The notes: generated by a model from the sequence alone, not told the origin. DNA of 46,673 bases from Streptomyces malaysiense (GCF_000980885.2 NZ_LBDA02000017.1:1-46673), one strand, 5' to 3'; counted from the stretch's first letter, positions 8,364 through 18,118 are shown. Program-made: numbers and translations.

Positions 8364-8687
8364 GCGCTCCGAGGCGTCCCGCGGCGAACGGCCCCCGCCG
8401 GCCTCGCTCCCGGCCACGGGAGGAACGACCGCGCTCGTCGTCGTCCTCGTCCGACTCGATCGTGTCCGGGTCGCTCAGCGGGCGCGGGGCGCCGGCCGGC
8501 CGGGACGCCGGCGGTGCAGCCGCAGCGGCCGGGCGGGTTCGGATCGCGGTGCTTCAGCGGGGAGCGCCGGGCGTCGTCCTCCTCGCGGATCTCGTGGTCT
8601 CCGGCCGGGAACCGGGCGACAGCGAATAGGCTCGGCGGCGTGCACGAGATCATCGGCACTCTGGTTCCGGGCACCGAGGAGTCGTCG
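8364..8687. other. no recognisable gene
   Basis: 324 bases after the PoxB-like stop. I see no supported gene and no clear hairpin. Confidence 0.4.
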
Positions 8688-9770
8688 ATGCGTCAGCTGG
8701 ACCCGCGGCATGCCGCACGGCTCGCCACTCATGGGACCGTGGCCACGCGCCTGTCCCTGCTGAGCGACCGCCGGCTCGGCGAGGTCGTGGCCGCCGCCGA
8801 CCCGCTCGGAGCCGGCATCGGCGGCAGATCGGCGGAGCTGGACGTCGCAGGCACGCGGGTGTTCGTCAAGCGGGTCCCTCTCACGGACACCGAGTTGCGG
8901 CCGGAGAACGCGCGGTCGACGGCGAACCTCTTCGGACTGCCGATGTTCTACCAGTACGGTGCGGGCTCGGCGGGTTTCGGAGCCTGGCGGGAGCTGGCCG
9001 TGCACGTCATGACCACCAACTGGGTCCTCGGGAACGAGTACGAGGGCTTTCCTCTGATGTACCACTGGCGGATCCTGCCCGACTCCCCGCCCGAGGGCTT
9101 CACCGACGCGTTCGGGGGCGTCGACGGGGCGGTCGCGCACTGGGAGGGGTCACCGGCCGTGCGCGAGCGGCTGGAGGCCATCGGGAGTTCCTCGTTCAGC
9201 CTGGTGCTCTTTCTGGAACATGTTCCGCGGACACTCGCCGACTGGCTGCACGACCACCGGACCGCGGCGCCGGAAGGCAGCGAGGGTTCGCCGTACCCAT
9301 GGGTGGAGGAGACTCTGGCGCGCGGGATCGGCTTCATGAGCTCGCGCGGACTCGTCCACTTCGATGCTCACTTCGCCAATGTTCTGACCGACGGCCGGCT
9401 GCTCTATTTCGCGGACTTCGGACTCGCCTTGAGTTCCGGGTTCGAACTGTCCGCGGCGGAGGCGGAGTTCCTCTCCGACCACCTCGTGTACGACCGCTGC
9501 CACACCGTGAGCCATCTGCTCCGCCACCACCTGCCCGAGGGCCTGCGTGGCGGTATGGAACACGACGCGTTCCTGCGCCAGTGGATCAACGGTCACCGGC
9601 CCGACGGCGTCCCGCGCGAGATCGCCGCGATCATCGACCGGCATTCCCGGGCCGCCCTGGCCTTGGGCGAATTCCAGCGCCAGTTTCTGACCGAGAGCAA
9701 ACAGACGCCGTTCCCGGCCGCCGAGATCGAGCGGGCCTGGCGCACCGTTGCTGTCACGGCGCCCCGCTGA
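8688..9770 (+). CDS. protein-kinase-fold phosphotransferase
   Basis: 360 residues from ATG 8688, chosen because GAGGAG lies 6-11 bases upstream; a GTG at 8640 in the same frame has no ribosome site. A degenerate kinase or aminoglycoside-phosphotransferase fold is visible: VFVKRV with candidate Lys61, a possible alpha-C Glu102 (AWRELA), a hinge-like LVLFLEHVP, the catalytic loop GLVHFDAHFANVL (His224-Phe-Asp226...Asn231), and DFG at 243-245 (YFADFGLALSSG). The HFDAHFAN form (rather than HRDxKxxN) is closer to small-molecule kinases than to Ser/Thr kinases. The substrate is unknown. No resistance or antibiotic gene is adjacent, so I do not assign aminoglycoside resistance. Confidence 0.7.
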   Translation: MRQLDPRHAARLATHGTVATRLSLLSDRRLGEVVAAADPLGAGIGGRSAELDVAGTRVFVKRVPLTDTELRPENARSTANLFGLPMFYQYGAGSAGFGAWRELAVHVMTTNWVLGNEYEGFPLMYHWRILPDSPPEGFTDAFGGVDGAVAHWEGSPAVRERLEAIGSSSFSLVLFLEHVPRTLADWLHDHRTAAPEGSEGSPYPWVEETLARGIGFMSSRGLVHFDAHFANVLTDGRLLYFADFGLALSSGFELSAAEAEFLSDHLVYDRCHTVSHLLRHHLPEGLRGGMEHDAFLRQWINGHRPDGVPREIAAIIDRHSRAALALGEFQRQFLTESKQTPFPAAEIERAWRTVAVTAPR

Positions 9771-10070
9771 GACCGGAATGCCGCGGAAGACCGCCATCAG
9801 GACGCACATCGCGCGACGGCGGGTGCGCCGGGCCGAGGCGACGACGCCGCGGTGCGCGGTTCTCGCTCCGGGCGGCGGGGGCCTGCCCCACGGGTGCGCC
9901 GGCCGCTGCCTGTCGCAAGCTCTGCAAGCTCTCGCCCCGGTTCCCCCTCTGCCCGTGATCGAGCAGATGCAGCGTCGCCGGTGGTCCGCGACGGCCGGCG
10001 GTGACGGCATGCCACAATCCCTACCGAGGAGTAACTCCCAGGATGTCGAAGAGTCGAGGAAAGGTGCCCC
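9771..10070. other. no recognisable gene
   Basis: 300 bases between two plus-strand genes, with no supported gene. A possible ribosome site, GAGGAAAGG, lies just before the next ATG. Confidence 0.4.
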
Positions 10071-10577
10071 ATGGCCCGCGTGTTCACGGTGAGCGGCAGC
10101 ATCCGTATCGACGTACCGCCCGATGTGGCCTACCGGGCCATATGCCGTCCCGGTGACATGGGCCGCTGGAGTCCGGAGAATCTCGGCACCGCGGAGGGGA
10201 CGGGGCAGGCACCGGCGGGGCTCGGCACCACGTTCGTCGGACGGAACAAGCGTGGCCGGTTCCGCTGGGTGACCCGGTGCACGGTCACGGCGGCCGAGCC
10301 CGGCCATCGCTTCGCCTTCCGTGTTCACGCCATCGGCATCGGCCGACCGCGCCTGCGCGGCCCGATCGCCAGCTGGGAGTATCGTTTCGAGCCCGCCGAC
10401 GGCGGTACGCGGGTCACCGAGACCTGGACGGACGACCGGCGCGCCTGGCCCGCCTTCGTGGCCAACGCCTTCGATCGAATCGCCACCGCGGGACACACCT
10501 TCGCCGCCTTTCAGGCCCGCAACATCAACGTGACGCTGCGCAACCTCAAGCGCGAGCTGGAGACCGGCGCGAACTGA
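10071..10577 (+). CDS. SRPBCC family protein
   Basis: 168 residues; ATG at 10071 behind GAGGAAAGGTGCCCC. The pattern is that of polyketide-cyclase/START-like (SRPBCC) lipid- or ligand-binding proteins: VSGSIRIDVPPDVAYRAICRPGDMGRWSPE at the start (written here only as the family cue VAYRAI...MGRWSPE), a GTTFVG strand, and the closing strand pair ASWEYRFEPADGGTRVTETW followed by a long C-terminal helix. It should bind a hydrophobic ligand in a helix-grip cavity; no catalytic residues can be assigned. It stands alone. Confidence 0.8.
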   Translation: MARVFTVSGSIRIDVPPDVAYRAICRPGDMGRWSPENLGTAEGTGQAPAGLGTTFVGRNKRGRFRWVTRCTVTAAEPGHRFAFRVHAIGIGRPRLRGPIASWEYRFEPADGGTRVTETWTDDRRAWPAFVANAFDRIATAGHTFAAFQARNINVTLRNLKRELETGAN

Positions 10578-10984
10578 CCCGCGCGGTCACGCCGGTCTCG
10601 GACCGCGCTCGATCCGGTCGGCGTTCGGGCGGTCCGAGGCAGGCTACGGCCGGCTTCCGGTCTCCATGACTCTCGCGGCGGGCCGGGGAGCCGAGCCGGC
10701 CTCCGGCGTCCGGGCGATCCCGACGAACCGCGACGTCATGGCGCTCTCCCCGCCGCGTCGATGGGCCCGCTCCCGTGACGCCGGGGGCGGGGACGTGACA
10801 AGGAGGTCGCGCGGGTTCCTGGCGCGCGTGTCCGTCCCGCCCCCGGCTGCGACGCGCCTGCCCCGGTTCCGGTTCGGGACGCGTTCTCCCGGTGCGATTC
10901 CTGGCCGGTGCCCGGACGTGCCCGCAGGGCCCGGCGGTGTGGTCGGCCGAGCCCTGTGGAACAGCGGGTGTCTGATCTGTCAGG
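10578..10984. other. no recognisable gene
   Basis: 407 bases between converging genes. Only unsupported frames are seen. Confidence 0.4.
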
Positions 10985-11155
10985 TCACCATCGGTACCAG
11001 CGGCCACGGCCGCCGCCGGCGTTCGTGGAACGCATGACGAACCCGAGCAGCCACACCACCAGGACGATCAGCGCCACCCACCACAGAATCTTGAGGGCGA
11101 AACCGGCGCCGAACAGGACGAGCGCGAGAAGCAGGACGAGCAAAAGGGGAACCAT
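10985..11155 (-). CDS. 56-residue hydrophobic membrane protein
   Basis: The ATG (11155) has an excellent AGGAGG site 9 bases upstream, which fixes this start inside a much longer open frame. The product is almost wholly hydrophobic: MVPLLLVLLLALVLFGAG, then ILWWVALIVLVVWLLGFV, two transmembrane helices with a short turn, and a tail of R/G/W (GGGRGRWYRW). It resembles the small hydrophobic proteins of Streptomyces related to the Lmo0937 family, whose function is unknown and which are often stress-induced. It is divergent from the gene at 11390. Confidence 0.75.
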   Translation of the reverse strand: MVPLLLVLLLALVLFGAGFALKILWWVALIVLVVWLLGFVMRSTNAGGGRGRWYRW

Positions 11156-11389
11156 GTTTATCAACCTCCTGACCCGCCGTGTGCCCCCCATCATGGAGGG
11201 CATTCCTCGGCTTCGCCTTTGTTTACGAGGGGCATGCCGGGGCATGAGCCGGCCGCCCCAGCAACCGAAGAACACGTCGAGGCCTTCGAGGAAGGCAGGG
11301 CAACGCATCGCTGCATCCGCATGAGATGAATGGAAGGAAAAGGGATTGGTTACTCCGACAGGCAACCCCCACGGAACGGAGACAGTCCC
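11156..11389. promoter_or_regulatory. divergent promoter region
   Basis: 234 bases between divergent small genes. It contains GTTTACGA...GGGGCAT (11221-11245, spacer 14), which resembles a Streptomyces sigma-B-type site (GNNT-N14-16-GGGTAY) but with an imperfect -10. See the similar element at 13978. Confidence 0.3.
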
Positions 11390-11653
11390 ATGGTGATCAA
11401 GAAGATGCACGACATGGGCATCCGCAGCGAGCACGCCTACATCGCCGGCCTCGCCTCGATCGGCCTGAGCTTCGCCTCCTGGTTCACGAGCCTGCAGGCC
11501 GAGAAGGCCGGCGTGGAGCGCGCCGACAGGTGGGGCATCTTCGTCGGTGAATGGGCGCCGACGTTCATCGGCCTCGGCCTCGCGCTCTCCCACTACGAGC
11601 AGCAGGAGGGCACCCTCAGCGGCTCTCTGCACGTGGCGAAGCAAGCCGACTGA
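11390..11653 (+). CDS. small membrane protein of unknown function
   Basis: 87 residues from ATG 11390 (ACGGAG 8-13 bases upstream; the frame is open upstream without a better start). One hydrophobic helix near residues 18-35 (YIAGLASIGLSFASWF) and a weaker second one around 51-64 (VGEWAPTFIGLGLALS) suggest a two-helix membrane protein. The loop EKAGVERADRWG is charged. I do not recognise the family. It converges on the gene at 11750-12115 and shares a divergent promoter region with the 56-residue protein. Confidence 0.6.
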   Translation: MVIKKMHDMGIRSEHAYIAGLASIGLSFASWFTSLQAEKAGVERADRWGIFVGEWAPTFIGLGLALSHYEQQEGTLSGSLHVAKQAD

Positions 11654-11749
11654 CAGCCCGCGTCCACCTTCGTCGCCGCGGGGGAATCCGTGTCCGGGTC
11701 CCCCACTGCCCGTCACGGTGGGGACATGGACGCTGCCTCGCCGCCCTGG

Positions 11750-12115
11750 TCACGCGAGGTCTGTCAGGTCCTCCGCGAACACCTGCGACAGGGGCTGCGG
11801 TCCCACGTACTGCTGGCAGTTGCACTGACCGGCCTCGAAACGCAGTGGCTTCTTGTTCTCGTCCCAGGCCGTCGGCACCTCGACGCGCTCGTGGCATCGG
11901 CCCTGCTTGTCATGCTTGGCGAGATGATGCGTGCATCCGCACACGGGCTCCGGAGGTCTGTGCGCCGCTTCGACCGCGGACCGTTCCCCTCTCGCCGCCT
12001 CCAGCAGCTGCAACTTGCGCTCATGTCGATTGCGCAGCGCGGTGCGGACGTTGTCGGCCACCCACGCGAAGCCACCTGTCCAGAAGACGATGAGCACCCA
12101 CCAGAACCAGTCCAT
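11750..12115 (-). CDS. membrane-anchored Cys/His-rich small protein
   Basis: 121 residues from ATG 12115, preceded by AGGGGGA. Residues 1-18 (MDWFWWVLIVFWTGGFAW) are one transmembrane helix, followed by a basic juxtamembrane helix (RTALRNRHERKLQLLE). The C-terminal half carries CGCTHHLAKHD, GRCHERVEV and GQCNCQQYVG. The five Cys and several His are arranged like a metal-binding knuckle. Homologous hypothetical proteins are common in Streptomyces as I recall, with no known role. It converges with 11390-11653. Confidence 0.65.
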   Translation of the reverse strand: MDWFWWVLIVFWTGGFAWVADNVRTALRNRHERKLQLLEAARGERSAVEAAHRPPEPVCGCTHHLAKHDKQGRCHERVEVPTAWDENKKPLRFEAGQCNCQQYVGPQPLSQVFAEDLTDLA

Positions 12116-12303
12116 CCGCTGTCCCCCTGTTCTCCTGCGGACCAGCATAGATGGCTCATCGCAAGCGTGTTCGCAGCGTCACGCCCGCCTCGGACGTGGC
12201 TTGTTCTCGGGCGGGCGTCGCCGTCACGTCGCCCGAGGGCAGGATGCCCCGTGGTCGGGCAGATCGGTAAGTGCACGCGGTGGCCGGGGAGATGGGGTGC
12301 ACG

Positions 12304-13650
12304 TCAGGATACGGTGGGGGGCCATCGGCCGGTCAGGGCTTGCTCGACGCCGTCGGCGAGGCCGGCCAGGCCGGCTCTGTCGTCGGGGTGGAAGTCCTGG
12401 GCGGCGGCGGTCGAACGTACCCGCACGAGGTGGCCGGCGATGGTGGGGCGCTGCTCGGTCGTGCTGTGCCAGGCCAGTTCGCGCAGCAGCATGCAGAGGC
12501 GGGCCAGGACCGCCGGCTCCGCGGCGCCGTATCGCAACGGCTGGGCCACCGCGAGGTGAAGCAGCTCCGCCAGGGTGGGGCGGCGCAGCACGACGCGAGT
12601 CCGGCCCTGGTCGTCGTGCAGGAGTCGGGGGGAGAGGTCACGCCGCGCCAGCTCGCACAGCAGCGCGGAGGAATGGGAGAGCGCGTGCACCGCCGTGGTG
12701 GGGTCGTTGATGCCGGGCGAGAGCGCCTTGACGGCCACATCGGTGAGCTGGCGCAGCCCGAAGGCGATGTCCTGCTCGGGGGTCAGCTCGAACTCGTTGG
12801 TGAGAGCGCCGGCCGCCCGCTCGACCAGGCGGTTCCGTGTGTTCCGGGCGAACGGCTCGCCGTCGAGGGGCCAGGCGGCTCCGGTCGGGGTGCCGGCGAT
12901 GAGTGAGCTTCCGGGACAGCGGTCGATCAGGACGACGGCGTTCGCCTCGACGGCTGCCGCGAGGAGCGCCTCCTCGTTCACCGCGGCCAGGAAGCCCGAG
13001 GACCGGGCAGGCAGTGGCAGCGCGTCGGCGGGAGGCCGCGGCACGCCTGCGCGCTCCGCGGTGGCGGGGCCGGATTCCGTGAGGAGCCTGCGGATGGTGG
13101 CGTCGGCGGCGCCGTGGACGTCGCGCAGCATGGCTTCGACCCGGATCTCGCGTGCCAGGTGGGACAGGAACACCACAAGCGTGAACACGCTCACCAGGGC
13201 GAGGAGGAAGGCCACGGTGACCGACAACTGCGGAACGAACGGAGGCTGCCCGCCGGTCCGGGCGCGCACCGTGCGCAGCACGGTGAGTGCGTAGGTGAAG
13301 GTCGCCAGGAACAGTGCCAGTGTCGTCTGCACGTAGCGGTCCTGGCTGAACGTCCGCAGCAGACGAGGGGAGAACTGGCTGCTCGCCAGCTGCAGGGTCA
13401 CCACCGTGAGCGAGAAGGTCAGGGCCGTGACACTGATCAGCGATCCGGCGATCGCCTGCAGCACGGCCCGCGCGGCCGCGGGACCGCCCGTGAAGAGATA
13501 TCCGGCGAGGGCGGGCGGCACCTTGTGCAGGATCCGCATGTCCAGCCGGGGCAGTCCCACACCGACGGTGACGGCGAGCACGACGCCCAGAGCCGGCAGC
13601 GGCCACAGCTGGGTTCGGAGTGCGTCGCGGATCAGCGGAAGCCGCCCCAT
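12304..13650 (-). CDS. DUF2254 family membrane protein
   Basis: 448 residues. The N-terminal half has four hydrophobic segments (about 17-34, 60-90, 108-128, 140-165), with the family's conserved stretch SLISVTALTFSLTVVTLQLASSQFSPR. The C-terminal half is soluble and includes DIAFGLRQLTDVAVKALSPGINDPTTA (written as the hallmark ALSPGINDPTTA). The fold is predicted membrane plus cytoplasmic; the function is unknown. It is divergent from the cytochrome oxidase genes at 14060. The length is normal. Confidence 0.9.
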   Translation of the reverse strand: MGRLPLIRDALRTQLWPLPALGVVLAVTVGVGLPRLDMRILHKVPPALAGYLFTGGPAAARAVLQAIAGSLISVTALTFSLTVVTLQLASSQFSPRLLRTFSQDRYVQTTLALFLATFTYALTVLRTVRARTGGQPPFVPQLSVTVAFLLALVSVFTLVVFLSHLAREIRVEAMLRDVHGAADATIRRLLTESGPATAERAGVPRPPADALPLPARSSGFLAAVNEEALLAAAVEANAVVLIDRCPGSSLIAGTPTGAAWPLDGEPFARNTRNRLVERAAGALTNEFELTPEQDIAFGLRQLTDVAVKALSPGINDPTTAVHALSHSSALLCELARRDLSPRLLHDDQGRTRVVLRRPTLAELLHLAVAQPLRYGAAEPAVLARLCMLLRELAWHSTTEQRPTIAGHLVRVRSTAAAQDFHPDDRAGLAGLADGVEQALTGRWPPTVS

Positions 13651-14059
13651 GGCGCACCCTCATTCGACTCATGGCGGGGACACGGCACGACTCCACCCTG
13701 ACAGCCGGCATCGTCCGAGGACCGCGTAGACACGGCGATCGGTGCCGCGGCACCCCGATTTCCCTCGCACGGGCCCCTGCGATCGAATCGACTCGGGACA
13801 AGGCCGCGTCCATGCGCGGGGACGACGCCCCGGACGGTCGACGTCGTCCGCACAAGGGTGCGCGGCCCCTCGGTCGCCGCGGAGATGCCGCGCATGTCCG
13901 CCCACGGCTTCGCCGGCGCGTCGGGCCGGGGGGGCGGTAGGGCGCTCCCGGCCGGCCGGAAGCCTGGCGGCATCCAGGTTTACGAAGAGAGCACGAGGGC
14001 TAATCCCCCTGCGTTCGTCACGGATGCCGACACGTCGGTGCACCGCACGGGGAGCGCTC
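13651..14059. other. divergent intergenic region
   Basis: 409 bases between DUF2254 and ctaD with no supported gene. It holds the promoter candidate at 13978-14002. Confidence 0.45.
13978..14002 (+). promoter_or_regulatory. possible stress sigma-factor promoter before ctaD
   Basis: GTTT, 15 bases, then GGGCTA, 58 bases before the ctaD start. This resembles sigma-B-type GNNT-N14-16-GGGTAY with one or two -10 mismatches. It shares GTTTACGA with the element at 11221. Confidence 0.3.
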
Positions 14060-15778
14060 ATGTCGAAGACGTACCCGGGGCCCGGACAGGAGGAGGGCAC
14101 CCGTTCCCGGCCCCGCGTCCAGACGGGTGACCGGATCAGGGACTACCTCACGACCACCGACCACAAGAAGATCGGGAACCTGTACCTGGTCACGTCCTTC
14201 GGCTTCTTCCTGGTCGGCGGGCTTCTGGCCATGCTGATGCGCGCCGAACTGGCACGCCCTGGACTGCAGATCGTCAACGAGCAGCAGTACAACGAGCTGT
14301 TCACCATTCACGGCACGATCATGATGCTGTTGTTCGCCACGCCTACGTTCACCGGGTTCGCGAACGCCATCATGCCCCTGCAGATCGGTGCGCCGGACGT
14401 GGCGTTCCCCCGGCTCAACGCTCTCACCTACTGGCTGTTCCTCTTCGGTGGACTGACGGTCCTGTCCGGTTTCCTGGTCGGGGGCGGTCCGGCCGCGTTC
14501 GGCTGGTTCGCCTACTCGCCGCTGAACAACGCGGTGCACAGCCCCGGACATGGCGGCGACCTGTGGGCGATGGGACTGGTGCTGTCGGGCGTGAGCACCA
14601 CGCTGGGGGCGGTCAACTTCATCGCCACGATCGTCTGTCTGCGCTGTCCGGGCATGACGATGTTCCGCATGCCGATCTTCACCTGGAACGTGCTGTTCAC
14701 GTCCGTTCTCGTGCTGCTGGCCTTTCCCGTCTTCGCGGCCATCCTGCTGGCCCTGATGGCCGACCGGCGGTTCGGCGCGCACATCTTCGATCCGGCGAGC
14801 GGTGGGGCACTGCTGTGGCAGCACCTCTTCTGGTGGTTCGGCCATCCGGAGGTATACATCGTCGCGCTGCCCTTCTTCGGGGTCGTCACCGAGATCTTTC
14901 CGGTGTTCAGCCGCAAACCGGTGTTCGGCTACGTCGGCATGGTCGGCGCCACCATCGCGATCACCATGCTGTCGGCCACCGTCTGGGCGCACCACATGTT
15001 CGCCACGGGCGCGGTACTCCTCCCCTTCTTCGCCCTCATGTCGTTCCTGATCGCCGTGCCCACCGGAGTGAAGTTCTTCAACTGGATCGGCACCATGTGG
15101 CACGGCAGCCTGTCCTTCGAGACACCCATGCTCTGGTCGCTCGGGTTCCTCGTCACCTTTCTGCTGGGCGGGCTCAGCGGCATCCTCATCGCCTCCCCGC
15201 CCCTGGACTTCCATCTGACCGACACCTACTTCGTCGTCGCCCACCTGCACTACGTCCTCTTCGGGACGATCGTCTTCGCCATGTTCGCCGGCTTCTACTT
15301 CTGGTGGCCCAAGCTGACGGGCCGTCTGCTCGACGAGCGTCTGGGAAAGATCCAGTTCTGGCTGCTGTTCGTCGGCTTCCAGACCACGTTCCTGGTCCAG
15401 CACTGGCTGGGTGAGATCGGAATGCCGCGGCGCTACGCCGACTACCTGCCCGCCGACGGGTTCACCGCTCTCAACACCGTCTCGTCGGCCGGGGCCTTCC
15501 TGCTGGGACTGTCGACGCTGCCGTTCCTCTACAACGTCTGGAAGACCGCCCGGTACGCGCCGATGGTGGGCATGGACGACCCCTGGGGCTACGGACGCTC
15601 GCTCGAATGGGCCACCTCCTGCCCCCCGCCCCGGCACAACTTCGTGGCCATGCCGCGGGTCCGCTCCGACTCACCGGCCTTCGACCTGCACCACCCCGAG
15701 TTCAAGGAAGAGCTGCCCCCGGCGGCTCACGGAACCGTGGAACCGACTCCCGACACCCTAGGAACCCAGAGCGAATGA
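14060..15778 (+). CDS. ctaD: cytochrome c oxidase subunit I (second-copy type)
   Basis: 572 residues from ATG 14060 with GGGGAG upstream. This is the catalytic haem-copper subunit of the aa3 oxidase, with 12 predicted helices. Ligands are all present: His84 (TIHGTIMM) and His397 for haem a, His262 and Tyr266 (GHPEVY, cross-linked pair), His311-His312 (WAHHM) for CuB, and His395 (HLHY) for haem a3. The K-channel stretch PTGVKFFNW is intact. The N-terminus [11 protein letters not shown] is standard. It overlaps ctaF by four bases. No subunit II (CtaC) or III (CtaE) is nearby, so it must assemble with subunits encoded elsewhere, which points to an alternative isoform used under particular conditions. 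Confidence 0.95.
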   Translation: MSKTYPGPGQEEGTRSRPRVQTGDRIRDYLTTTDHKKIGNLYLVTSFGFFLVGGLLAMLMRAELARPGLQIVNEQQYNELFTIHGTIMMLLFATPTFTGFANAIMPLQIGAPDVAFPRLNALTYWLFLFGGLTVLSGFLVGGGPAAFGWFAYSPLNNAVHSPGHGGDLWAMGLVLSGVSTTLGAVNFIATIVCLRCPGMTMFRMPIFTWNVLFTSVLVLLAFPVFAAILLALMADRRFGAHIFDPASGGALLWQHLFWWFGHPEVYIVALPFFGVVTEIFPVFSRKPVFGYVGMVGATIAITMLSATVWAHHMFATGAVLLPFFALMSFLIAVPTGVKFFNWIGTMWHGSLSFETPMLWSLGFLVTFLLGGLSGILIASPPLDFHLTDTYFVVAHLHYVLFGTIVFAMFAGFYFWWPKLTGRLLDERLGKIQFWLLFVGFQTTFLVQHWLGEIGMPRRYADYLPADGFTALNTVSSAGAFLLGLSTLPFLYNVWKTARYAPMVGMDDPWGYGRSLEWATSCPPPRHNFVAMPRVRSDSPAFDLHHPEFKEELPPAAHGTVEPTPDTLGTQSE

Positions 15779-16167
15779 AGTCCGAGGCATACCTCTTTGC
15801 CGGCCTGGCCGTCTTCTTCCTGCTCAGCGACGCCGCCTACACCTGGTTCGCGCGGGAGCCCGCGGGGATCACGGCCCTCAGCATCTCGTTTCTCATGGCC
15901 TCGGTGATCGCCTTCTTCTCCATGGTCAACTACCGCCGCAAGGGGGCTCGCCCCGAGGACCGTTCGGACGCGGAGATCCAGGAGCGCACCGGCCGTGTCG
16001 ACTTCTTTCCCCCGCACAGCCGGCATCCGGTGGTGACCGCCGTCGGCGCCACGGTGGTGGCCAACGGCATCGTCTACGGCGACTGGCTGATCCTGATCGG
16101 CCTCGGCGTCCTGGGGCTCGGGGTCTTCGGCATGGCCTTCGAGTACAACGGCCGAAGCGGCGGCTGA
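15775..16167 (+). CDS. ctaF: cytochrome c oxidase subunit IV
   Basis: 130 residues, the usual size of the actinobacterial CtaF. The start ATG overlaps the ctaD stop (ATGA), so translation is coupled. Four hydrophobic helices: residues 5-25 ([19 protein letters not shown]), 32-52, 83-100 and 102-120. The motif [14 protein letters not shown] between helices 2 and 3 is characteristic. It is a small structural subunit of the oxidase with no redox centre. Confidence 0.92.
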   Translation: MKSEAYLFAGLAVFFLLSDAAYTWFAREPAGITALSISFLMASVIAFFSMVNYRRKGARPEDRSDAEIQERTGRVDFFPPHSRHPVVTAVGATVVANGIVYGDWLILIGLGVLGLGVFGMAFEYNGRSGG

Positions 16168-16221
16168 CGCGGGCACCCGTCCGTCCGCGGGACCGGTGTG
16201 ATCACGTCCCACCGGACATGG

Positions 16222-17871
16222 TCAGCTCTCCCCTCCGTCCTTTCCGGTACCGCTCGAGACGGGATCGATGGTCCGGCCTCCGGCCTGAAGGCGTTCCTCG
16301 GCCGTCGCCGGCATGTCGACTCGCTCGCCGTAGTACCAGGAGCTGAGGGACGCCCTGATCCTGCTCCGCAGCGGTGCCGAGCGTCCCGGGTCGCCCAGCG
16401 GACGGGCGAGGTCCCGGACCAGTAGCTTGTAGCGCTCTTCACGGCCGACGGGCTCGTGGGACTCGCTCATCCCGCCCGCCACGTCCTGGTGGACCTCGCC
16501 GGTCTCCTCGCCCTCTTCGAGCAGCCGGCGATCGTGCCGCTGGAGGGCGAGACAGACACGCTTCGTCACGACGTAGGCGAGCACCGGGACGACGAACACG
16601 GCGACCCGGAAGGTCCACGTCAGCATGTTCAGGGAGACGTCGAACCAGACAGCCATCACGTCGTTGCCGCCGGCCATGATCAGCACCGCGTAGCAGCTGA
16701 TGGCCGCAACGCCCAGGCCGGTCCGGGCGGGCCGGTCCCGGGGCCGGTCGCACAGATGGTGCTCCACCATGTCGCCCGTCACCCAGCGCTCGAAGACGGG
16801 ATACAGATAGAGCACCAGGAACAGCAGAGCAGGCAGCACGAGCGCCGGCAGCAGGACGTTCCACATGAACGTGTGACCGGCGACGTCGGTTTCGACCCCG
16901 GGCATCAGCCGCAGGGCTCCCTCGAGGAATCCCACGTACCAGTCGGGCTGGGCGTCGGTCGAGACCTGGTCGGGCTGGTAGGGGCCGAACAACCACACCG
17001 GGTTGATCTGCGCGACCGCGCCCAGGACGGCGGTGAGGCCGGCGACCATCAGCGACAGCCCGGTCGACTTCGCGACGAACGAAGGGAACATCGGCAGTCC
17101 GACGACGTTGCGGTTGGTCTTCCCGAGGCCGGCCCACTGGGTGTGCTTCAGGTAGACCACCAGGATCAGATGCACGGTGATCAAGGCGATGAGGGCACCG
17201 GGCACGAAGAGGACGTGCACGATGTACAGGCGGCGGTCGATCGCCGTTCCCGGGAATGCTCCGCCCCACAGGAAGAAGCTCAGATACGTACCGACGACGG
17301 GGATCGACAGGACGATGGAGTTGGCGGTGCGAAGGCCCGTACCGGACAGCAGGTCGTCCGGCAGTGAGTAGCCGCAGAAGCCCTCCAGAAGTGCCAGCAG
17401 GAACAGGGTCACTCCGATCACCCAGTTCAGCTCCCGCGGCCTGCGGAACGCGCCGGTGAAGAAGACCCTCAGCATGTGGACGCCGATGGCCGCCACGAAG
17501 ACGAGGGCCGCCCAATGGTGCATCTGGCGCATCAGCAGACCACCGCGCACATCGAAACTCAGCTGCAGCGTGGTCTCGTAGGCCTTCGAGACGAGCAGCC
17601 CCTGCAGGGGCTGGTACGAGCCCGTGTAGGGCACCTCGGCAAGGCTGGGATCGAAGAAGAGGGTCAGGAAGGAGCCCGTCAGCACGAGGACGACGAAGCT
17701 GTAGAGCGCGATCTCCCCCAGCAGGAAGGACCAATGGTCCGGGAACGCCTTGCGCAGGAGCTGGCCGGCGAGCTCCGACACGGGCGCTCGCCGGTCGGCG
17801 CTGACGTACGCCCGGAACGCGGCCTGTCCCGCTGTCGCCCTCGACCTCGCCCCGCGTCGCCGTGGCAACAT
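16222..17871 (-). CDS. qcrB: cytochrome b of an actinobacterial bc1 complex (orphan copy)
   Basis: 549 residues from ATG 17871 (GGAGGAG about 14 bases upstream); the frame continues further upstream without a better site. Eight or nine helices. Haem b ligands His118/119 and His132, then His219 and His234, fit the two bis-His haems. PDWY at 309-312 (QPDWYVG) is the actinobacterial form of the PEWY quinol-site motif, and NPVWLFGPY precedes it. It is the quinol-oxidising core of complex III, yet qcrC and qcrA are absent. The hydrophilic C-terminal extension (about 430-549) is normal for the genus. It converges on ctaF. I infer an alternative subunit for the respiratory supercomplex. Confidence 0.9.
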   Translation of the reverse strand: MLPRRRGARSRATAGQAAFRAYVSADRRAPVSELAGQLLRKAFPDHWSFLLGEIALYSFVVLVLTGSFLTLFFDPSLAEVPYTGSYQPLQGLLVSKAYETTLQLSFDVRGGLLMRQMHHWAALVFVAAIGVHMLRVFFTGAFRRPRELNWVIGVTLFLLALLEGFCGYSLPDDLLSGTGLRTANSIVLSIPVVGTYLSFFLWGGAFPGTAIDRRLYIVHVLFVPGALIALITVHLILVVYLKHTQWAGLGKTNRNVVGLPMFPSFVAKSTGLSLMVAGLTAVLGAVAQINPVWLFGPYQPDQVSTDAQPDWYVGFLEGALRLMPGVETDVAGHTFMWNVLLPALVLPALLFLVLYLYPVFERWVTGDMVEHHLCDRPRDRPARTGLGVAAISCYAVLIMAGGNDVMAVWFDVSLNMLTWTFRVAVFVVPVLAYVVTKRVCLALQRHDRRLLEEGEETGEVHQDVAGGMSESHEPVGREERYKLLVRDLARPLGDPGRSAPLRSRIRASLSSWYYGERVDMPATAEERLQAGGRTIDPVSSGTGKDGGES

Positions 17872-18118
17872 GCCCACACCAAGCTCCTCCGTCCGACCCG
17901 TACGCGCCCCCGCGGCCGGCAGGTCGCACAACGGGCGCAGAGGTACCCGGTGGCCTCGTCCGTCAACCAACGGCACAGGCATTCGGGCGAGCATGAAAAA
18001 ACAGGCTCATGGGGAAACCCGGGTACGGGTCAGCTGCCGGCGACCGCCGAGCCGCTCGAAGACGCGGTCGTGTCACGACCCTCGCGCGGGACCGCACGCA
18101 GGCCTTCAGGGAGCGTCA

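Noticed and set aside
16193..16215. CCGGTG...CACCGG hairpin between ctaF and qcrB
   Set aside because: Only six pairs with an 11-base loop; too weak to call a terminator with confidence.
18021..18026. GGGTAC as the -10 of a sigma-B promoter for the hemerythrin gene
   Set aside because: The only GNNT-like -35 is 13 bases away, outside the usual 14-16 spacing, so I do not list it as a promoter.
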